A stretch of 64,000 bases of DNA from positions 186,001 through 250,000 of the forward strand of contig NZ_JALGBZ010000003.1 in NCBI RefSeq assembly GCF_023757625.1, read 5' to 3'. This DNA comes from Halomonas sp. S3-1-1 (GTDB lineage: Bacteria > Pseudomonadota > Gammaproteobacteria > Pseudomonadales > Halomonadaceae). Under the pieces are notes generated by a model, which was given only the letters and a program-made list of their open reading frames with translations, did no database searches and was not told where the DNA came from. Each line of letters opens with the position of its first letter. Position 1 is the first letter of the stretch. Position numbers and translations under genes: made by a program. This document shows, in pieces, positions 1 to 8,054 of the stretch.

Positions 1-997
1 CCACCACCGGCCAGGCACCGAGGCGCACACGGGTTGGTTGACCGGTGAGGGTGGCGGCCAGCGCCTTGACGCTGGCCTGAAGCGGCTGGACGTACATAGC
101 GTTGACGCCGTCTATGCATGCCACATCGCCCAAGGCGTAAATGCCGGCGTGGGAGGTCGCCAGTGTACGGTCGACATGAATGCCGCTCTCGCTGACGTCG
201 AGCCCCGCCTCGCGCGCTAGCGCGCTTCGCGGGGCAAGGCCGGTGGCCATCAGCACCGCGTCGACGTGATGGGTGTCGCCGCTGTCAAGCGTCAGGGCAA
301 TGTCGTCGTGCTCGGCGGCGGCGGCGGCGGCGCGGCTCACCGTGCGGCCCAACGCCAGTTCGATACCGCCGGCCTCGAAAGCGCGGCCCAAAGCCTGACC
401 CAGCGGTACCGGCAGAAGGCGCGGCAGCGGCGTGGCCTCCGGGGCGATCAGCGTGACCTGGTGGCCGCCGGCGAGCAGGTCGTTGGCGAATTCGCAGCCC
501 ACGAGCCCCGCGCCGACAACGGCTATCCGCGCGGGCCCTGGCGCCAGGGCGGCGTGAAAGCGGCGGTAGTCGTCCAGGTCGTTGACGCTGAAAAAGCGCT
601 CGGCAAGCCCAGCGGGAATGTCGAAGGCGTTTCGCGGGCCGGCGCCGGTGGCCAGCACCAGCGCCTCGAAGCCCACATGCTCGCCGTCTTCGAGGGTCGC
701 CCGGCGGCGGTCGCTATCGATAGCGACGACGTGAGTATTCGATAACAGCGTGGCATCGAGCTCGTCGGCGACGCTGGCGGCGCTTTTTTTGGCAAGCTTC
801 TCCGGTGTCAGGCGCTTGCCAAAGCCCGTCGAGAGCAGCGGCTTGCTGTACTCATCGGCGCTATCACCGCTTACCAGGGTGATCGAGCGGGTATCTCCCA
901 ATCTTCGCAGCTCGCGGGCAAGGCCGATACCGGCCATACCGGTACCGATGATGAGCAGATCCACCGGCGCATCGGTTTGAGAGAAAGAGTCGGCCAT
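1..997 (-). CDS. Rubredoxin-NAD(+) reductase-like FAD oxidoreductase (partial, runs off left edge)
   Basis: The minus-strand reading frame starts at ATG 997 and is still open at base 1, so the C-terminus is missing. The N-terminus carries a dinucleotide-binding GxGxxG motif (LLIIGTGMAG). A second nucleotide-binding glycine motif follows in the middle (VVGAGLVGCEFA), then an ATG motif (LMATGLAPRS) and a late FAD-binding GD motif (YALGDVA). This is the plan of the pyridine nucleotide-disulfide reductase superfamily. Rubredoxin reductase is the preferred family because in pseudomonads rubB lies near ubiC-ubiA-phoBR, the genes that follow here. The partner rubredoxin would lie to the left, outside the window. 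Other FAD-dependent reductases of the same fold are possible. Confidence 0.7.
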   Translation of the reverse strand, partial: MADSFSQTDAPVDLLIIGTGMAGIGLARELRRLGDTRSITLVSGDSADEYSKPLLSTGFGKRLTPEKLAKKSAASVADELDATLLSNTHVVAIDSDRRRATLEDGEHVGFEALVLATGAGPRNAFDIPAGLAERFFSVNDLDDYRRFHAALAPGPARIAVVGAGLVGCEFANDLLAGGHQVTLIAPEATPLPRLLPVPLGQALGRAFEAGGIELALGRTVSRAAAAAAEHDDIALTLDSGDTHHVDAVLMATGLAPRSALAREAGLDVSESGIHVDRTLATSHAGIYALGDVACIDGVNAMYVQPLQASVKALAATLTGQPTRVRLGAWPVV

Positions 998-1109
998 GTC
1001 TTCACCAGACGTTGGAATTCGGGAGCTCGAGACACGGATGTTCTCGAGAAAAGCGCGTTGGGCCATCATGTTACACTAGCTTTTATGACTTGACCGCTCT
1101 GGAGATCGC

Positions 1110-1669
1110 GTGGCGACACACACTCAGCAGGTAGCGCTTTTTCCACGCTGGCAACCCGTTTCGGCGCTGCGTCCGGCCATGAGCGCGCCCTGGTGGCGGT
1201 GGGTCGCCTCCACCGATTCGCTGACCGCGCGGCTGATGGCGGCGGGTGCCCCGGTGCGTTTCGGGTACGGCTGCTGCGCCAGGGCGTCGGCGTACCCGAA
1301 CGCGACGAAGCGCGGGCGCTCGGCCTTGCTCCGCGCCGGCTTGCCTGGTGTCGTGAGGTGGCGCTGTGCGTGAATGGCGCGCCCTGGGTCGTGGCCCGCT
1401 CGGTGGCGCCGCTGTCGCAGCTCCAGGGGCAGCACCTCGAGCGTTTGGGCGAGCGCTCGCTGGGTAGCTGGCTGTTTCGCCAGCCGGGTCTTAAGCGCGG
1501 CGCGCTTTATGCCACCGGCCAGCGTCCGGCGTTCGCTCATCGCCAGGCGCCGGAGCTTTCGAGCGTCTGGGCGCGGCGTTCGATCTTCTACCACGGCGGG
1601 CTGTCGCTTTTGGTGCAGGAAGCGTTTTTATCGACCATGGCGGATGAACCCGATCTGGCTTCGCGCTAA
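1110..1669 (+). pseudogene. ubiC: Chorismate lyase UbiC, split by a one-base frameshift
   Basis: UbiC converts chorismate to 4-hydroxybenzoate and pyruvate, the first committed step of ubiquinone synthesis. The N-terminal third, from GTG 1110 behind a GGAGAT ribosome site, reads in one frame as far as the residues APVRF. The rest of the family sequence (VRLLRQG, REVALCVNGAPW, ARRSIF) continues in the next frame to the stop at 1669. The break lies at the TTT run at 1259-1261; one extra T would restore a single frame of about 187 residues, close to the family's usual length. ubiA follows 33 bases later. The gene is either truly broken or carries a sequencing error in a short homopolymer; the intact downstream half favours an error or a very recent mutation. 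Confidence 0.8.
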
Positions 1670-1702
1670 GCTGGGCGCGCGTTTTATCCTCGAGAGGTAA
1701 GC

Positions 1703-2593
1703 ATGGACCGTTCTCTGCTGCGCCCGACCGGCTGGTCCCGGGCGGGTGATTTCATCACGCTGATGCGCCTTGATCGGCCCATCGGGACCTGGCTTTTGAT
1801 GTGGCCCACGCTTTGGGCGCTGTGGATCGCCGCCGAGGGGGTGCCGGGGCGCGGGGTGCTGTTGATCTTTATCGCCGGCGTCTACTCCATGCGCGCGGCC
1901 GGGTGCGTGGTGAACGACTACGCCGATCGCCACTTCGACGGCCACGTCAAACGCACCAAAAACCGGCCTCTGGCCACCGGGCGCATCGGCGAAGCCGAAG
2001 CCAAGGTACTGTTCATCGCGCTGGTGGCGGTGTCGTTCATTTTGGTGCTGTTGACCAACTGGTTTACCGTGTTGCTGTCGGTGGGCGGGCTTTTGCTTGC
2101 CGCCACGTATCCGTTCATGAAGCGCTATACCCACTTTCCCCAAGTGGTGCTCGGTACGGCGTTCTCCTGGGCGATCCCCATGGCCTTTGGCGCGGTTCTT
2201 GGCCACGTGCCGCTCGTGGCGTGGGTGCTTTTTCTGGCCAACGTGCTGTGGACCGTCGCCTATGACACCCAGTACGCCATGGTGGACCGCGACGACGACT
2301 TGAAGATCGGCATCAAATCCACCGCGGTGCTGTTTGGCCAGGCCGACCGGCTCATTATTGGTCTGCTGCAAGCAGCCACGCTGTTACTGCTGGCCTGGGT
2401 AGGGTGGGCCGTCAACCTGGGGGGCTTTTTCTGGCTGGGCCTGGTGGCCATGGCGGCCACCTTCGTGCATCAGCAGCGCCTGATCGTTCACCGCGAGCGC
2501 GCGGCCTGCTTCCAGGCGTTTTTGAACAATCACTGGTCGGGGCTTTTGCTCTTCGCCGGGCTCGTCTTGAGCTTTTGGCCGGTCACGGGCTAA
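1703..2593 (+). CDS. ubiA: 4-hydroxybenzoate octaprenyltransferase
   Basis: This integral membrane prenyltransferase joins a polyprenyl chain to 4-hydroxybenzoate in ubiquinone synthesis. It has 296 residues, the normal family length. The first aspartate-rich motif is visible as NDYADRHFD, followed by VKRTKNRPL, and the second as [13 protein letters not shown], which bind magnesium-diphosphate. Several hydrophobic segments separate them. The start ATG lies just behind GAGAGGTAAGC. It sits directly downstream of ubiC, so the two consecutive pathway steps are probably co-transcribed. The assignment is firm. Confidence 0.95.
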   Translation: MDRSLLRPTGWSRAGDFITLMRLDRPIGTWLLMWPTLWALWIAAEGVPGRGVLLIFIAGVYSMRAAGCVVNDYADRHFDGHVKRTKNRPLATGRIGEAEAKVLFIALVAVSFILVLLTNWFTVLLSVGGLLLAATYPFMKRYTHFPQVVLGTAFSWAIPMAFGAVLGHVPLVAWVLFLANVLWTVAYDTQYAMVDRDDDLKIGIKSTAVLFGQADRLIIGLLQAATLLLLAWVGWAVNLGGFFWLGLVAMAATFVHQQRLIVHRERAACFQAFLNNHWSGLLLFAGLVLSFWPVTG

Positions 2594-2607
2594 GGTGGCG
2601 ACAGTCG

Positions 2608-2658
2608 GTGTCATAAAACTGTCACTCGCTCATGGTGTGATTGTCACCGATATGTCAT
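2608..2658 (+). promoter_or_regulatory. Two Pho boxes upstream of phoB
   Basis: Four TGTCAT/TGTCAC half-sites begin at 2609, 2620, 2642 and 2653. All keep the 11-base spacing of PhoB direct repeats; the third slot (2631) is degenerate. The pairs TGTCAT-AAAAC-TGTCAC and TGTCAC-CGATA-TGTCAT each fit the PhoB box consensus. The array lies 35 bases before the phoB start, which implies autoregulation of phoBR. Confidence 0.8.
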
Positions 2659-2692
2659 CGACCACTTCGCCTGGACACCGTGAGGCCCGACC

Positions 2693-3382
2693 ATGACCGC
2701 CAAAACCGTTTTGATCGTCGACGATGAAGCGCCGATTCGCGAGATGATCGCGGTGGCGCTGGAGATGGCGGACTATCGCGTGCTCGAAGCCGATAACGCC
2801 CAGGATGCCCACGCGCTGGTCGTCGACAACCAGCCGGACCTACTGCTGCTCGACTGGATGATGCCCGGTACCAGCGGCATCGAACTGGCCCGCCGCCTCA
2901 AGCGCGAAGAGGCCACCGCCGAGCTTCCGATCATCATGCTCACCGCTAAGGGCGAGGAAGACAACAAGATCCAGGGGCTCGAGGCCGGCGCCGACGACTA
3001 CATCACCAAGCCGTTTTCTCCCAGGGAGCTGGTCGCGCGCCTGAAAGCGGTACTGCGCCGTACGACACCGCGCGGTATGGAAGACCCGGTGGAGATCAAC
3101 GGCCTGCTGCTCGACCCGGTAAGCCATCGGGTCAGTGCTCACGGCAAGGCGCTCGACATGGGGCCGACCGAGTACCGCCTACTGCAATTTTTCATGACCC
3201 ACCAGGAGCGCGCCTATACCCGCAGCCAGCTGCTGGATCAGGTATGGGGCGGCAACGTCTACGTCGAAGAGCGCACCGTGGACGTTCACATCCGCCGCCT
3301 ACGCAAGGCCTTGGGCGATGCCCATCAGAACCTGATTCAGACGGTGCGCGGCACGGGCTATCGCTTCTCTGCCCGGGGCTAA
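2693..3382 (+). CDS. phoB: Phosphate regulon response regulator PhoB
   Basis: PhoB is the DNA-binding response regulator of phosphate starvation. It has 229 residues. The receiver domain spans about residues 1-120, with the acidic pair D10-D11, the phospho-acceptor D54 (LLLDWMMPG) and the conserved lysine in ITKPFSP. The C-terminal winged helix of the OmpR/PhoB type spans about 130-229 (RTVDVHIRRLRKALG, VRGTGYRF). PhoR follows after three bases, so the pair is one operon. Pho boxes in the promoter point to positive autoregulation. PhoB should also act at the pst genes encoded further right. Confidence 0.96.
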   Translation: MTAKTVLIVDDEAPIREMIAVALEMADYRVLEADNAQDAHALVVDNQPDLLLLDWMMPGTSGIELARRLKREEATAELPIIMLTAKGEEDNKIQGLEAGADDYITKPFSPRELVARLKAVLRRTTPRGMEDPVEINGLLLDPVSHRVSAHGKALDMGPTEYRLLQFFMTHQERAYTRSQLLDQVWGGNVYVEERTVDVHIRRLRKALGDAHQNLIQTVRGTGYRFSARG

Positions 3383-3385
3383 CGC

Positions 3386-4684
3386 GTGCACCTGTGGAGC
3401 CGGGAACTCTGGCGAATCGCCTGGCTTGCCACGCTCGGTATCATCATGGGCTGGCTGTTTGGCGCGCCGGGGTTTGGCCTCGCCGCCGGTCTTGGGGTGT
3501 GTCTTTTCTACCACCTGCGCCAGCTACGCGCGCTTTACCTGTGGCTGACGCTGACGCCAAGTGAAGAGCCGCCTGCCGGCCCCGGGCTCTGGGGCGAGCT
3601 TCTGGACCGCCTCTACCGCTACCAGAAAAGTCAGCGCATCACCCAGGGCCGCCTGAGAGCTACCCTTGCGCGTATTCAGGAGTCGTCGGAGGCGATGCGC
3701 GACAGCGTGGTCATGCTCGACCGTCACGGTGATCTGGAGTGGTGGAACAGCGCCGCCACGCAGATGATGGGGCTTCAAACCGCCCATGACCGCGGCCAGC
3801 ACATCACCAATTTGCTGCGCGACCCCGCTTTTGTGCGTTACTTCTCATCCCGCGAATATAGTGAGCCCCTAACGCTCACCTCGCCCATCGACGAACGGCG
3901 CATTCTCGAGTATCAGATCACGCTTTACGGCGACGATGAGCGGCTTTTGATGGCGCGTGATATCACTCGGTTACACCGGCTGGAGCAGATGCGCCAGGAT
4001 TTCGTTGCCAACGTCTCCCACGAGCTGCGCACGCCCTTGACCGTACTCTCTGGCTATCTGGAAACCTACAGCGATCTGAGCGATCAGTTGCCGCCAAGGC
4101 TTGGCCGCAGCGTCGCTCAGATGCAGGCGCAAACCCTGCGCATGCAGAATCTGGTCGACGACTTGCTGCTGCTTTCGCGCCTCGAGATCGATCAGGGCGG
4201 CAAGGATCATCAGCCGCTGGCGCTAGGCCCGCTGCTGGAAAGCGTGTGCCAGGACGCTCGGGCGCTTTCTGGCCAGCAGCATGAAACGCCCCAGCAGATC
4301 ACACTTGAGATCGAAAGTGACGCGCGGCTGATCGGCAGCGAGCAGGAGCTGCGAAGTGCGGTGTCCAACCTGGTATTCAACGCCGTGCGCTACGCCCCGG
4401 GGGGCAGTACGATTACGCTTCGCTACGCCGAGCTCGCCGAAGGTGGGGCCTGTCTTGAGGTCAGCGACGACGGCCACGGCATCGACCCGGTGCATATTCC
4501 ACGGCTGACCGAGCGTTTTTATCGCGTCGACAAGGGCCGCAGCACGGCCACTGGCGGTACCGGTCTTGGGCTTGCCATCGTCAAGCACGTGCTGCTTCGC
4601 CACGACGGGCGGCTTTCGATCGAAAGCCGCCCGGGCCTGGGCGCGACCTTTTGCTGTATTTTTCCCGCCGCTCGCCTGAGCTGA
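3386..4684 (+). CDS. phoR: Phosphate regulon sensor histidine kinase PhoR
   Basis: PhoR phosphorylates PhoB when phosphate is scarce. It has 432 residues. Two N-terminal hydrophobic segments (about residues 8-50) form the membrane anchor without a large periplasmic loop, as in other PhoR proteins. A PAS domain spans about 100-195. The dimerisation domain has the phospho-acceptor His212 in FVANVSHELRTPL. The ATPase domain has an N-box (NLVFNAVRYAP) and a G-box (GTGLGLAIVKHV). The start is GTG at 3386, three bases after the phoB stop, so translation is probably coupled. Signalling is expected to depend on PstSCAB and PhoU, also in this window. Confidence 0.95.
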   Translation: MHLWSRELWRIAWLATLGIIMGWLFGAPGFGLAAGLGVCLFYHLRQLRALYLWLTLTPSEEPPAGPGLWGELLDRLYRYQKSQRITQGRLRATLARIQESSEAMRDSVVMLDRHGDLEWWNSAATQMMGLQTAHDRGQHITNLLRDPAFVRYFSSREYSEPLTLTSPIDERRILEYQITLYGDDERLLMARDITRLHRLEQMRQDFVANVSHELRTPLTVLSGYLETYSDLSDQLPPRLGRSVAQMQAQTLRMQNLVDDLLLLSRLEIDQGGKDHQPLALGPLLESVCQDARALSGQQHETPQQITLEIESDARLIGSEQELRSAVSNLVFNAVRYAPGGSTITLRYAELAEGGACLEVSDDGHGIDPVHIPRLTERFYRVDKGRSTATGGTGLGLAIVKHVLLRHDGRLSIESRPGLGATFCCIFPAARLS

Positions 4685-4702
4685 CCCTATCTCAAAATAA
4701 CG

Positions 4703-4723
4703 CTTGTACAAGTGTGTCAATAT
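4703..4723 (+). repeat. Direct repeat copy 1 (CTTGTACA-type) in the phoR-4981 intergenic region
   Basis: This 21-base element starts with the perfect palindrome CTTGTACAAG and ends with AATAT. It matches the element at 4803-4823 at about 16 of 21 positions and lies exactly 100 bases before it. The two could be binding sites of one regulator, but no function is proven. Confidence 0.45.
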
Positions 4724-4802
4724 GGCATGAAAGAGTGGTACAGCTTCGCGCATGTGCCATTTTTAGTCACTATAGAGGCGTTGATCAGGCTAGATACATC
4801 CC

Positions 4803-4823
4803 CTTGTACAGGTCTTGTAATAT
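4803..4823 (+). repeat. Direct repeat copy 2 (CTTGTACA-type)
   Basis: This is the partner of the element at 4703-4723 and starts CTTGTACAGG and ends AATAT. It lies about 45 bases upstream of the possible sigma-54 promoter at 4869-4884, a normal place for an activator site. Confidence 0.45.
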
Positions 4824-4868
4824 TTTATGTTATTGATTTTAAATGTTTTTAACTTTTGATTTGATTTA

Positions 4869-4884
4869 TGGCACAGTCTCTGCA
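4869..4884 (+). promoter_or_regulatory. Possible sigma-54 (-24/-12) promoter
   Basis: TGGCACAGTCTCTGCA keeps the invariant GG and GC dinucleotides with ten bases between them and a good TGGCAC half. The -12 half is CTGCA instead of TTGCA. Transcription from it would leave a leader of about 85 bases before the ATG at 4981. The leader contains inverted arms AAGAAAGA (4896-4903) and TCTTTCTT (4936-4943). Inference from pattern only. Confidence 0.45.
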
Positions 4885-4980
4885 AAGCTTTAAGCAAGAA
4901 AGACAGCTGCTTCAAAGTAGTTCGCCGTAAGGCACTCTTTCTTACTTTAAGCGGTACCACAGCAATTCAGGAGGTGGAAT

Positions 4981-5331
4981 ATGATGTCCAAGGAGCTACT
5001 CAAGAAAGCTGGTGTCGTAGGTATTGCGTTTGGTCTGTTGGCAAGCCCGATGGCCTTTGCAGATACTACTGATCACCCGTCTATCGATGAGAACCAGGAC
5101 AGCATGGTCGAGCAGGATGGTACGCAAGATCATGGCGTCAATATGAACACCAACGAGAGCCCTGACTACACACAGGAAGAGCTCACGACCGATCACCATA
5201 CTCAAGGCCCGAACGACGAAACGATCGGCGAGCCTGATTCCATGGGTACCGCCCCGGATTCAGTAGGCGAGACCGATGAAGGTGCTGAAATGTCACCGGA
5301 AGAAGTCGTCGAGAAAAATTCCGAGTCCTAA
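4981..5331 (+). CDS. Small acidic exported protein of unknown function
   Basis: This protein of 116 residues is not recognised. It begins with a clear Sec signal peptide (lysines, then GVVGIAFGLLASPMAFA, with likely cleavage before DTTDH). The mature part of about 88 residues is extremely rich in Asp, Glu, Asn, Thr and Ser, lacks cysteine, and is probably disordered. A strong AGGAGGTGG ribosome site at 4969-4977 sits six bases before the ATG, so translation should be efficient. It stands alone, with a 296-base AT-rich leader region that holds two 21-base repeats and a possible sigma-54 promoter. A halophile periplasmic or stress protein is plausible, but that is only a guess. Confidence 0.75.
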   Translation: MMSKELLKKAGVVGIAFGLLASPMAFADTTDHPSIDENQDSMVEQDGTQDHGVNMNTNESPDYTQEELTTDHHTQGPNDETIGEPDSMGTAPDSVGETDEGAEMSPEEVVEKNSES

Positions 5332-5687
5332 GCAAACGCTTTAGGTAACATTTGTTTGCAATTTCGGTACAAAGTATTACGCTTATGGAGTGAGCAAAAG
5401 AAGGGGCAAGGATGTCCCACTGCACGGATGCTCACCGATTCAAGGAATGAATCAAGCGAAGATCAAAACGTTTGTCAGGGTAGATTCCAAGGTTGGAGAC
5501 CCGCACAAGGATTGGAAGCTTACGTTACGTATCGAAATCGCTAAACGAGATCCAGACCCCGCCCTTTGCGGGGTCTAATTTTTTGTGGGTACTTTTTTTG
5601 TTGAGGGTAATGGCGGGTTTTCATTTTAGGTAGTAGCAAGGCCCCCAGCGCTTGGGAAACCGCAAGGCGTTTGACCGTAAGCCGCTT
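5332..5687. other. Intergenic region between the acidic protein gene and cysZ
   Basis: About 220 bases separate the acidic protein gene from the terminator at 5554-5583. This is longer than an ordinary 3' untranslated region. One 62-codon open frame (5390-5578) runs into the terminator hairpin, has no convincing ribosome site and is not called as a gene. A 3'-derived small RNA ending at the terminator is possible. Nothing was recognised in 5590-5687. Confidence 0.4.
5554..5583 (+). terminator. Rho-independent terminator
   Basis: A nine-base perfect stem (AGACCCCGC / GCGGGGTCT) with a five-base loop CCTTT is followed by AATTTTTTG. It would end plus-strand transcripts from the acidic protein gene. 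Confidence 0.85.
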
Positions 5688-6419
5688 TTAACGAGCAGGC
5701 AGTCTTTCAAGATCACGGTAGTGCGCGTCCCACATCAACACGGCTCCGGCGACCGCCCCTGGTAGTAGAAAAAGATTGGCCAGCGGTATCCAGGTAATCA
5801 GCGTGACCAAGCCCCCGTAACTCATGCTGGGCCACCAGCGCGCGCTCAGCCGTCGGCGCATCTCCTTAAAGCTCACCTTGTTGTTATCCATCGGATAGTC
5901 CAGATAGGTGATCGCCATCACCCACGCGGAAAACAGCGCCCATAAAAAGGGGGCCGCCAGGTTGAGCCCGGGAATCCAACTGAATACGAACAAAAGCGCG
6001 ACCCTGGGCAGGATGTAGCGCAGCTTGACGAGCTCGCGGCCCACCGCGTCGAGCGCCGTTTTAGCCAAACCGCGATCATCCAGCGGCTCGACGCCGGTCG
6101 CGGTGCGCTCCACGCGCGCGGCGAGAAACCCGTAAAACGGCGCGGCGATAAAATGGGTCACCAGCGTGAAGGTGAAAAAGATCGCCACCAGCAGGCTCAA
6201 AACGAACAGCGGCCAAAGCAGCCAGTCGAGCCAATCAAGCCAGGTGGGAATGCTGGCCATGGCATGGTCCAGCCAGCCGGAAAAACGCCGTGCGGTGAAG
6301 CTTGCAAGGCCGATGTAGACGATCAGATTGATGAGAATGGGGAGAAAGACGTAGCGCCGTTGCCCCTTTTGATACACCAGGCGCAGCCCCTGGCTCAGTG
6401 CGGAAACCGCAGTCAGCAT
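5688..6419 (-). CDS. cysZ: CysZ-type membrane protein (sulfate permease family)
   Basis: CysZ proteins admit sulfate for cysteine synthesis. The protein has 243 residues, with a hydrophobic first segment near YVFLPILINLIVYIGL, a second long one near WPLFVLSLLVAIFFTF, and the family's FIAAPFYGFLAARVE stretch. The later segments PFLWALFSAWVMAITYLDYP and IPLANLFLLPGAVAGAVLMW are also typical. No cys genes are adjacent, so the role rests on family resemblance to CysZ/EI24 proteins. The gene lies downstream of phoU in the same direction, separated by a strong inverted repeat at 6421-6488. Confidence 0.8.
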   Translation of the reverse strand: MLTAVSALSQGLRLVYQKGQRRYVFLPILINLIVYIGLASFTARRFSGWLDHAMASIPTWLDWLDWLLWPLFVLSLLVAIFFTFTLVTHFIAAPFYGFLAARVERTATGVEPLDDRGLAKTALDAVGRELVKLRYILPRVALLFVFSWIPGLNLAAPFLWALFSAWVMAITYLDYPMDNNKVSFKEMRRRLSARWWPSMSYGGLVTLITWIPLANLFLLPGAVAGAVLMWDAHYRDLERLPAR

Positions 6420-6420
6420 G

Positions 6421-6488
6421 GTTGATCCTTTCGCAATACGCCCGACGAAAAGCGTGGGTTAAGAAGCCGGGCGTATTGCAGAATCAAC
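6421..6488. repeat. Long inverted repeat between phoU and cysZ
   Basis: Perfect 12-base arms GCAATACGCCCG (6433-6444) and CGGGCGTATTGC (6468-6479) enclose 23 bases. Outer arms GTTGAT (6421-6426) and ATCAAC (6483-6488) extend the symmetry with short mismatched spacers. It could form a long hairpin in the phoU-cysZ transcript that limits read-through or protects RNA ends, or it could be a protein-binding site. There is no T-run, so it is not a classical terminator. Confidence 0.7.
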
Positions 6489-6499
6489 GCGCTAAAAGG

Positions 6500-7225
6500 T
6501 CAAGGCTTTTTTAGCATCTGCTGGTCGACGCTGTCCGGCGCGCTGTGGCGAATATCGAGCCCCTTGACGAGGTAAACCACGTACTCGGCCAGGTTGTTGG
6601 CGTGATCGCCCACGCGCTCCAGCGCCCGCAGCACCCACATGATGCTGAGTACCGGCGTGATCGAGCGCGAATCCTCCATCATGAAGGTCATCAGCGAGCG
6701 CATGGCGCTACCGTACTCGTCGTCAACGGATTCGTCCTCGCGCACTACCTGCATGGCAAGCTCGGTATCGAAGCGGGCAAAGGCGGTGAGCGCATCGCGC
6801 AGCATCTTGCGCACGTGCTCGCTGATGTGGCGCACCTCGACCAGGCCCCGCACGGTGCTGGCGTTTTCCGAAAGGAGCAGCGCGTTGCGGGCGATTTTGC
6901 TCGCTTCGTCGCCGATACGCTCGAGATCCGAGGTGGCACGAATCACCGCCAGCACCAGGCGCAGATCCGATGCCGCCGGCTGGCGCCGGGCCAGCACGCG
7001 GGTGCACTCTTCGTCGATCTGCAACTGCAGGTCGTTGACCTGGCGGTCGTTGTCGCGCACTTCTTCGGCCAAGTGGCTGTCGTTTTCCAGCAGCGCGTGT
7101 ACGGCGTTTTGCACCTGTTTTTCCACCAGTCCGCCCATGGCCATCAGGTGGGTTTTAAGCTCCTCGAGCTCCTGATTGAACTGGCGCGAAATATGCTGGC
7201 TATGGGTATCGCTTGTAATATCCAT
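6500..7225 (-). CDS. phoU: Phosphate signalling protein PhoU
   Basis: PhoU links the Pst transporter to PhoR and represses the Pho regulon when phosphate is plentiful. It has 241 residues in two all-helical repeats. Each carries a metal-binding signature of the family: ERIGDEASKIARNAL in the first half and ERVGDHANNLAEYVV in the second. It is the last gene of pstSCAB-phoU, 25 bases after pstB. The assignment is firm. Confidence 0.95.
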   Translation of the reverse strand: MDITSDTHSQHISRQFNQELEELKTHLMAMGGLVEKQVQNAVHALLENDSHLAEEVRDNDRQVNDLQLQIDEECTRVLARRQPAASDLRLVLAVIRATSDLERIGDEASKIARNALLLSENASTVRGLVEVRHISEHVRKMLRDALTAFARFDTELAMQVVREDESVDDEYGSAMRSLMTFMMEDSRSITPVLSIMWVLRALERVGDHANNLAEYVVYLVKGLDIRHSAPDSVDQQMLKKP

Positions 7226-7250
7226 CGAGCCCTCCTGAGGGTCGGGTGGG

Positions 7251-8054
7251 TCAAATGACCCGGCCGGTAATGTAGTTTTCGGTACGCGGTCGTTGGGGGT
7301 TGGTGAAAACCTGATCGGTCGGGCCGTACTCGACGAGCTCGCCGCTGTGTAGAAAGGCGGTGTAGTCGGATACCCGCGCGGCCTGCTGCATGTTGTGGGT
7401 CACCAAAATCAGCGTTAGCTCGTTTTTGAGATTGCGTATCAGCTCCTCGATCTTGAGCGTGGAGATCGGGTCCAGCGCCGAGGCCGGCTCGTCGAGCAGC
7501 AGCACCTCCGGCTTGACCGCCAGCGTGCGCGCGATCACCAGCCGCTGCTGCTGGCCGCCAGAGAGCTGCCACGCCGAGCGGTGCAATTGATCCTTTACTT
7601 CGTCCCACAGCGCGGCGGCGCTCAGCGCCCATTCGATGATGTCGTCGCGCTGGCGTTTGGGCAGGCGCCGCTCCAAGCGCAGGCCGAACGCCACGTTCTC
7701 GTAGATCGACATCGGGAAAGGGTTGGGGCTTTGAAACACCATGCCGACCCGGCGGCGAAGCTCGCTGACATTGAGATTCGGCGCGTGAATGTCGTCGCCT
7801 TCAAGCTGAATACGGCCCTGGTGCACCGCGTTTTCGTTGAGATCGTGTAGCCGGTTGAACGCGCGCAAAAGCGACGACTTGCCACAGCCCGACGGCCCGA
7901 TGAACGCGGTCACCCGGTGGCGCGGCACCTCAAGGGTGAGCGCCTTGAGCGCCGGCTTGTGGCCGTAGGCCAGGCTAAACGCTTCGACGTTCAGGCAGCG
8001 CTGCTCGGCGGGAAAGGTGACCACCGGCGGCGCGGCATTCAGGGGCGCGTTCAT
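7251..8054 (-). CDS. pstB: Phosphate ABC transporter ATP-binding protein PstB
   Basis: PstB is the ATPase that drives high-affinity phosphate import. It has 267 residues, with Walker A GPSGCGKS at 53-60, the ABC signature LSGGQQQRL, Walker [14 protein letters not shown] and the switch histidine in LVTHNMQQA. The phosphate-specific stretch [22 protein letters not shown] is present. The ATG overlaps the pstA stop (ATGA), so translation is coupled. Confidence 0.96.
   Translation of the reverse strand: MNAPLNAAPPVVTFPAEQRCLNVEAFSLAYGHKPALKALTLEVPRHRVTAFIGPSGCGKSSLLRAFNRLHDLNENAVHQGRIQLEGDDIHAPNLNVSELRRRVGMVFQSPNPFPMSIYENVAFGLRLERRLPKRQRDDIIEWALSAAALWDEVKDQLHRSAWQLSGGQQQRLVIARTLAVKPEVLLLDEPASALDPISTLKIEELIRNLKNELTLILVTHNMQQAARVSDYTAFLHSGELVEYGPTDQVFTNPQRPRTENYITGRVI

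Noticed and set aside
1124-1594. 156-codon frame opposite ubiC, and similar long frames opposite most high-GC genes
   Set aside because: These are mirror frames of real coding regions with atypical composition and no family motifs.
5390-5578. A 62-codon open frame after the acidic protein gene
   Set aside because: It runs through the terminator hairpin, lacks a ribosome site and has no recognisable features.
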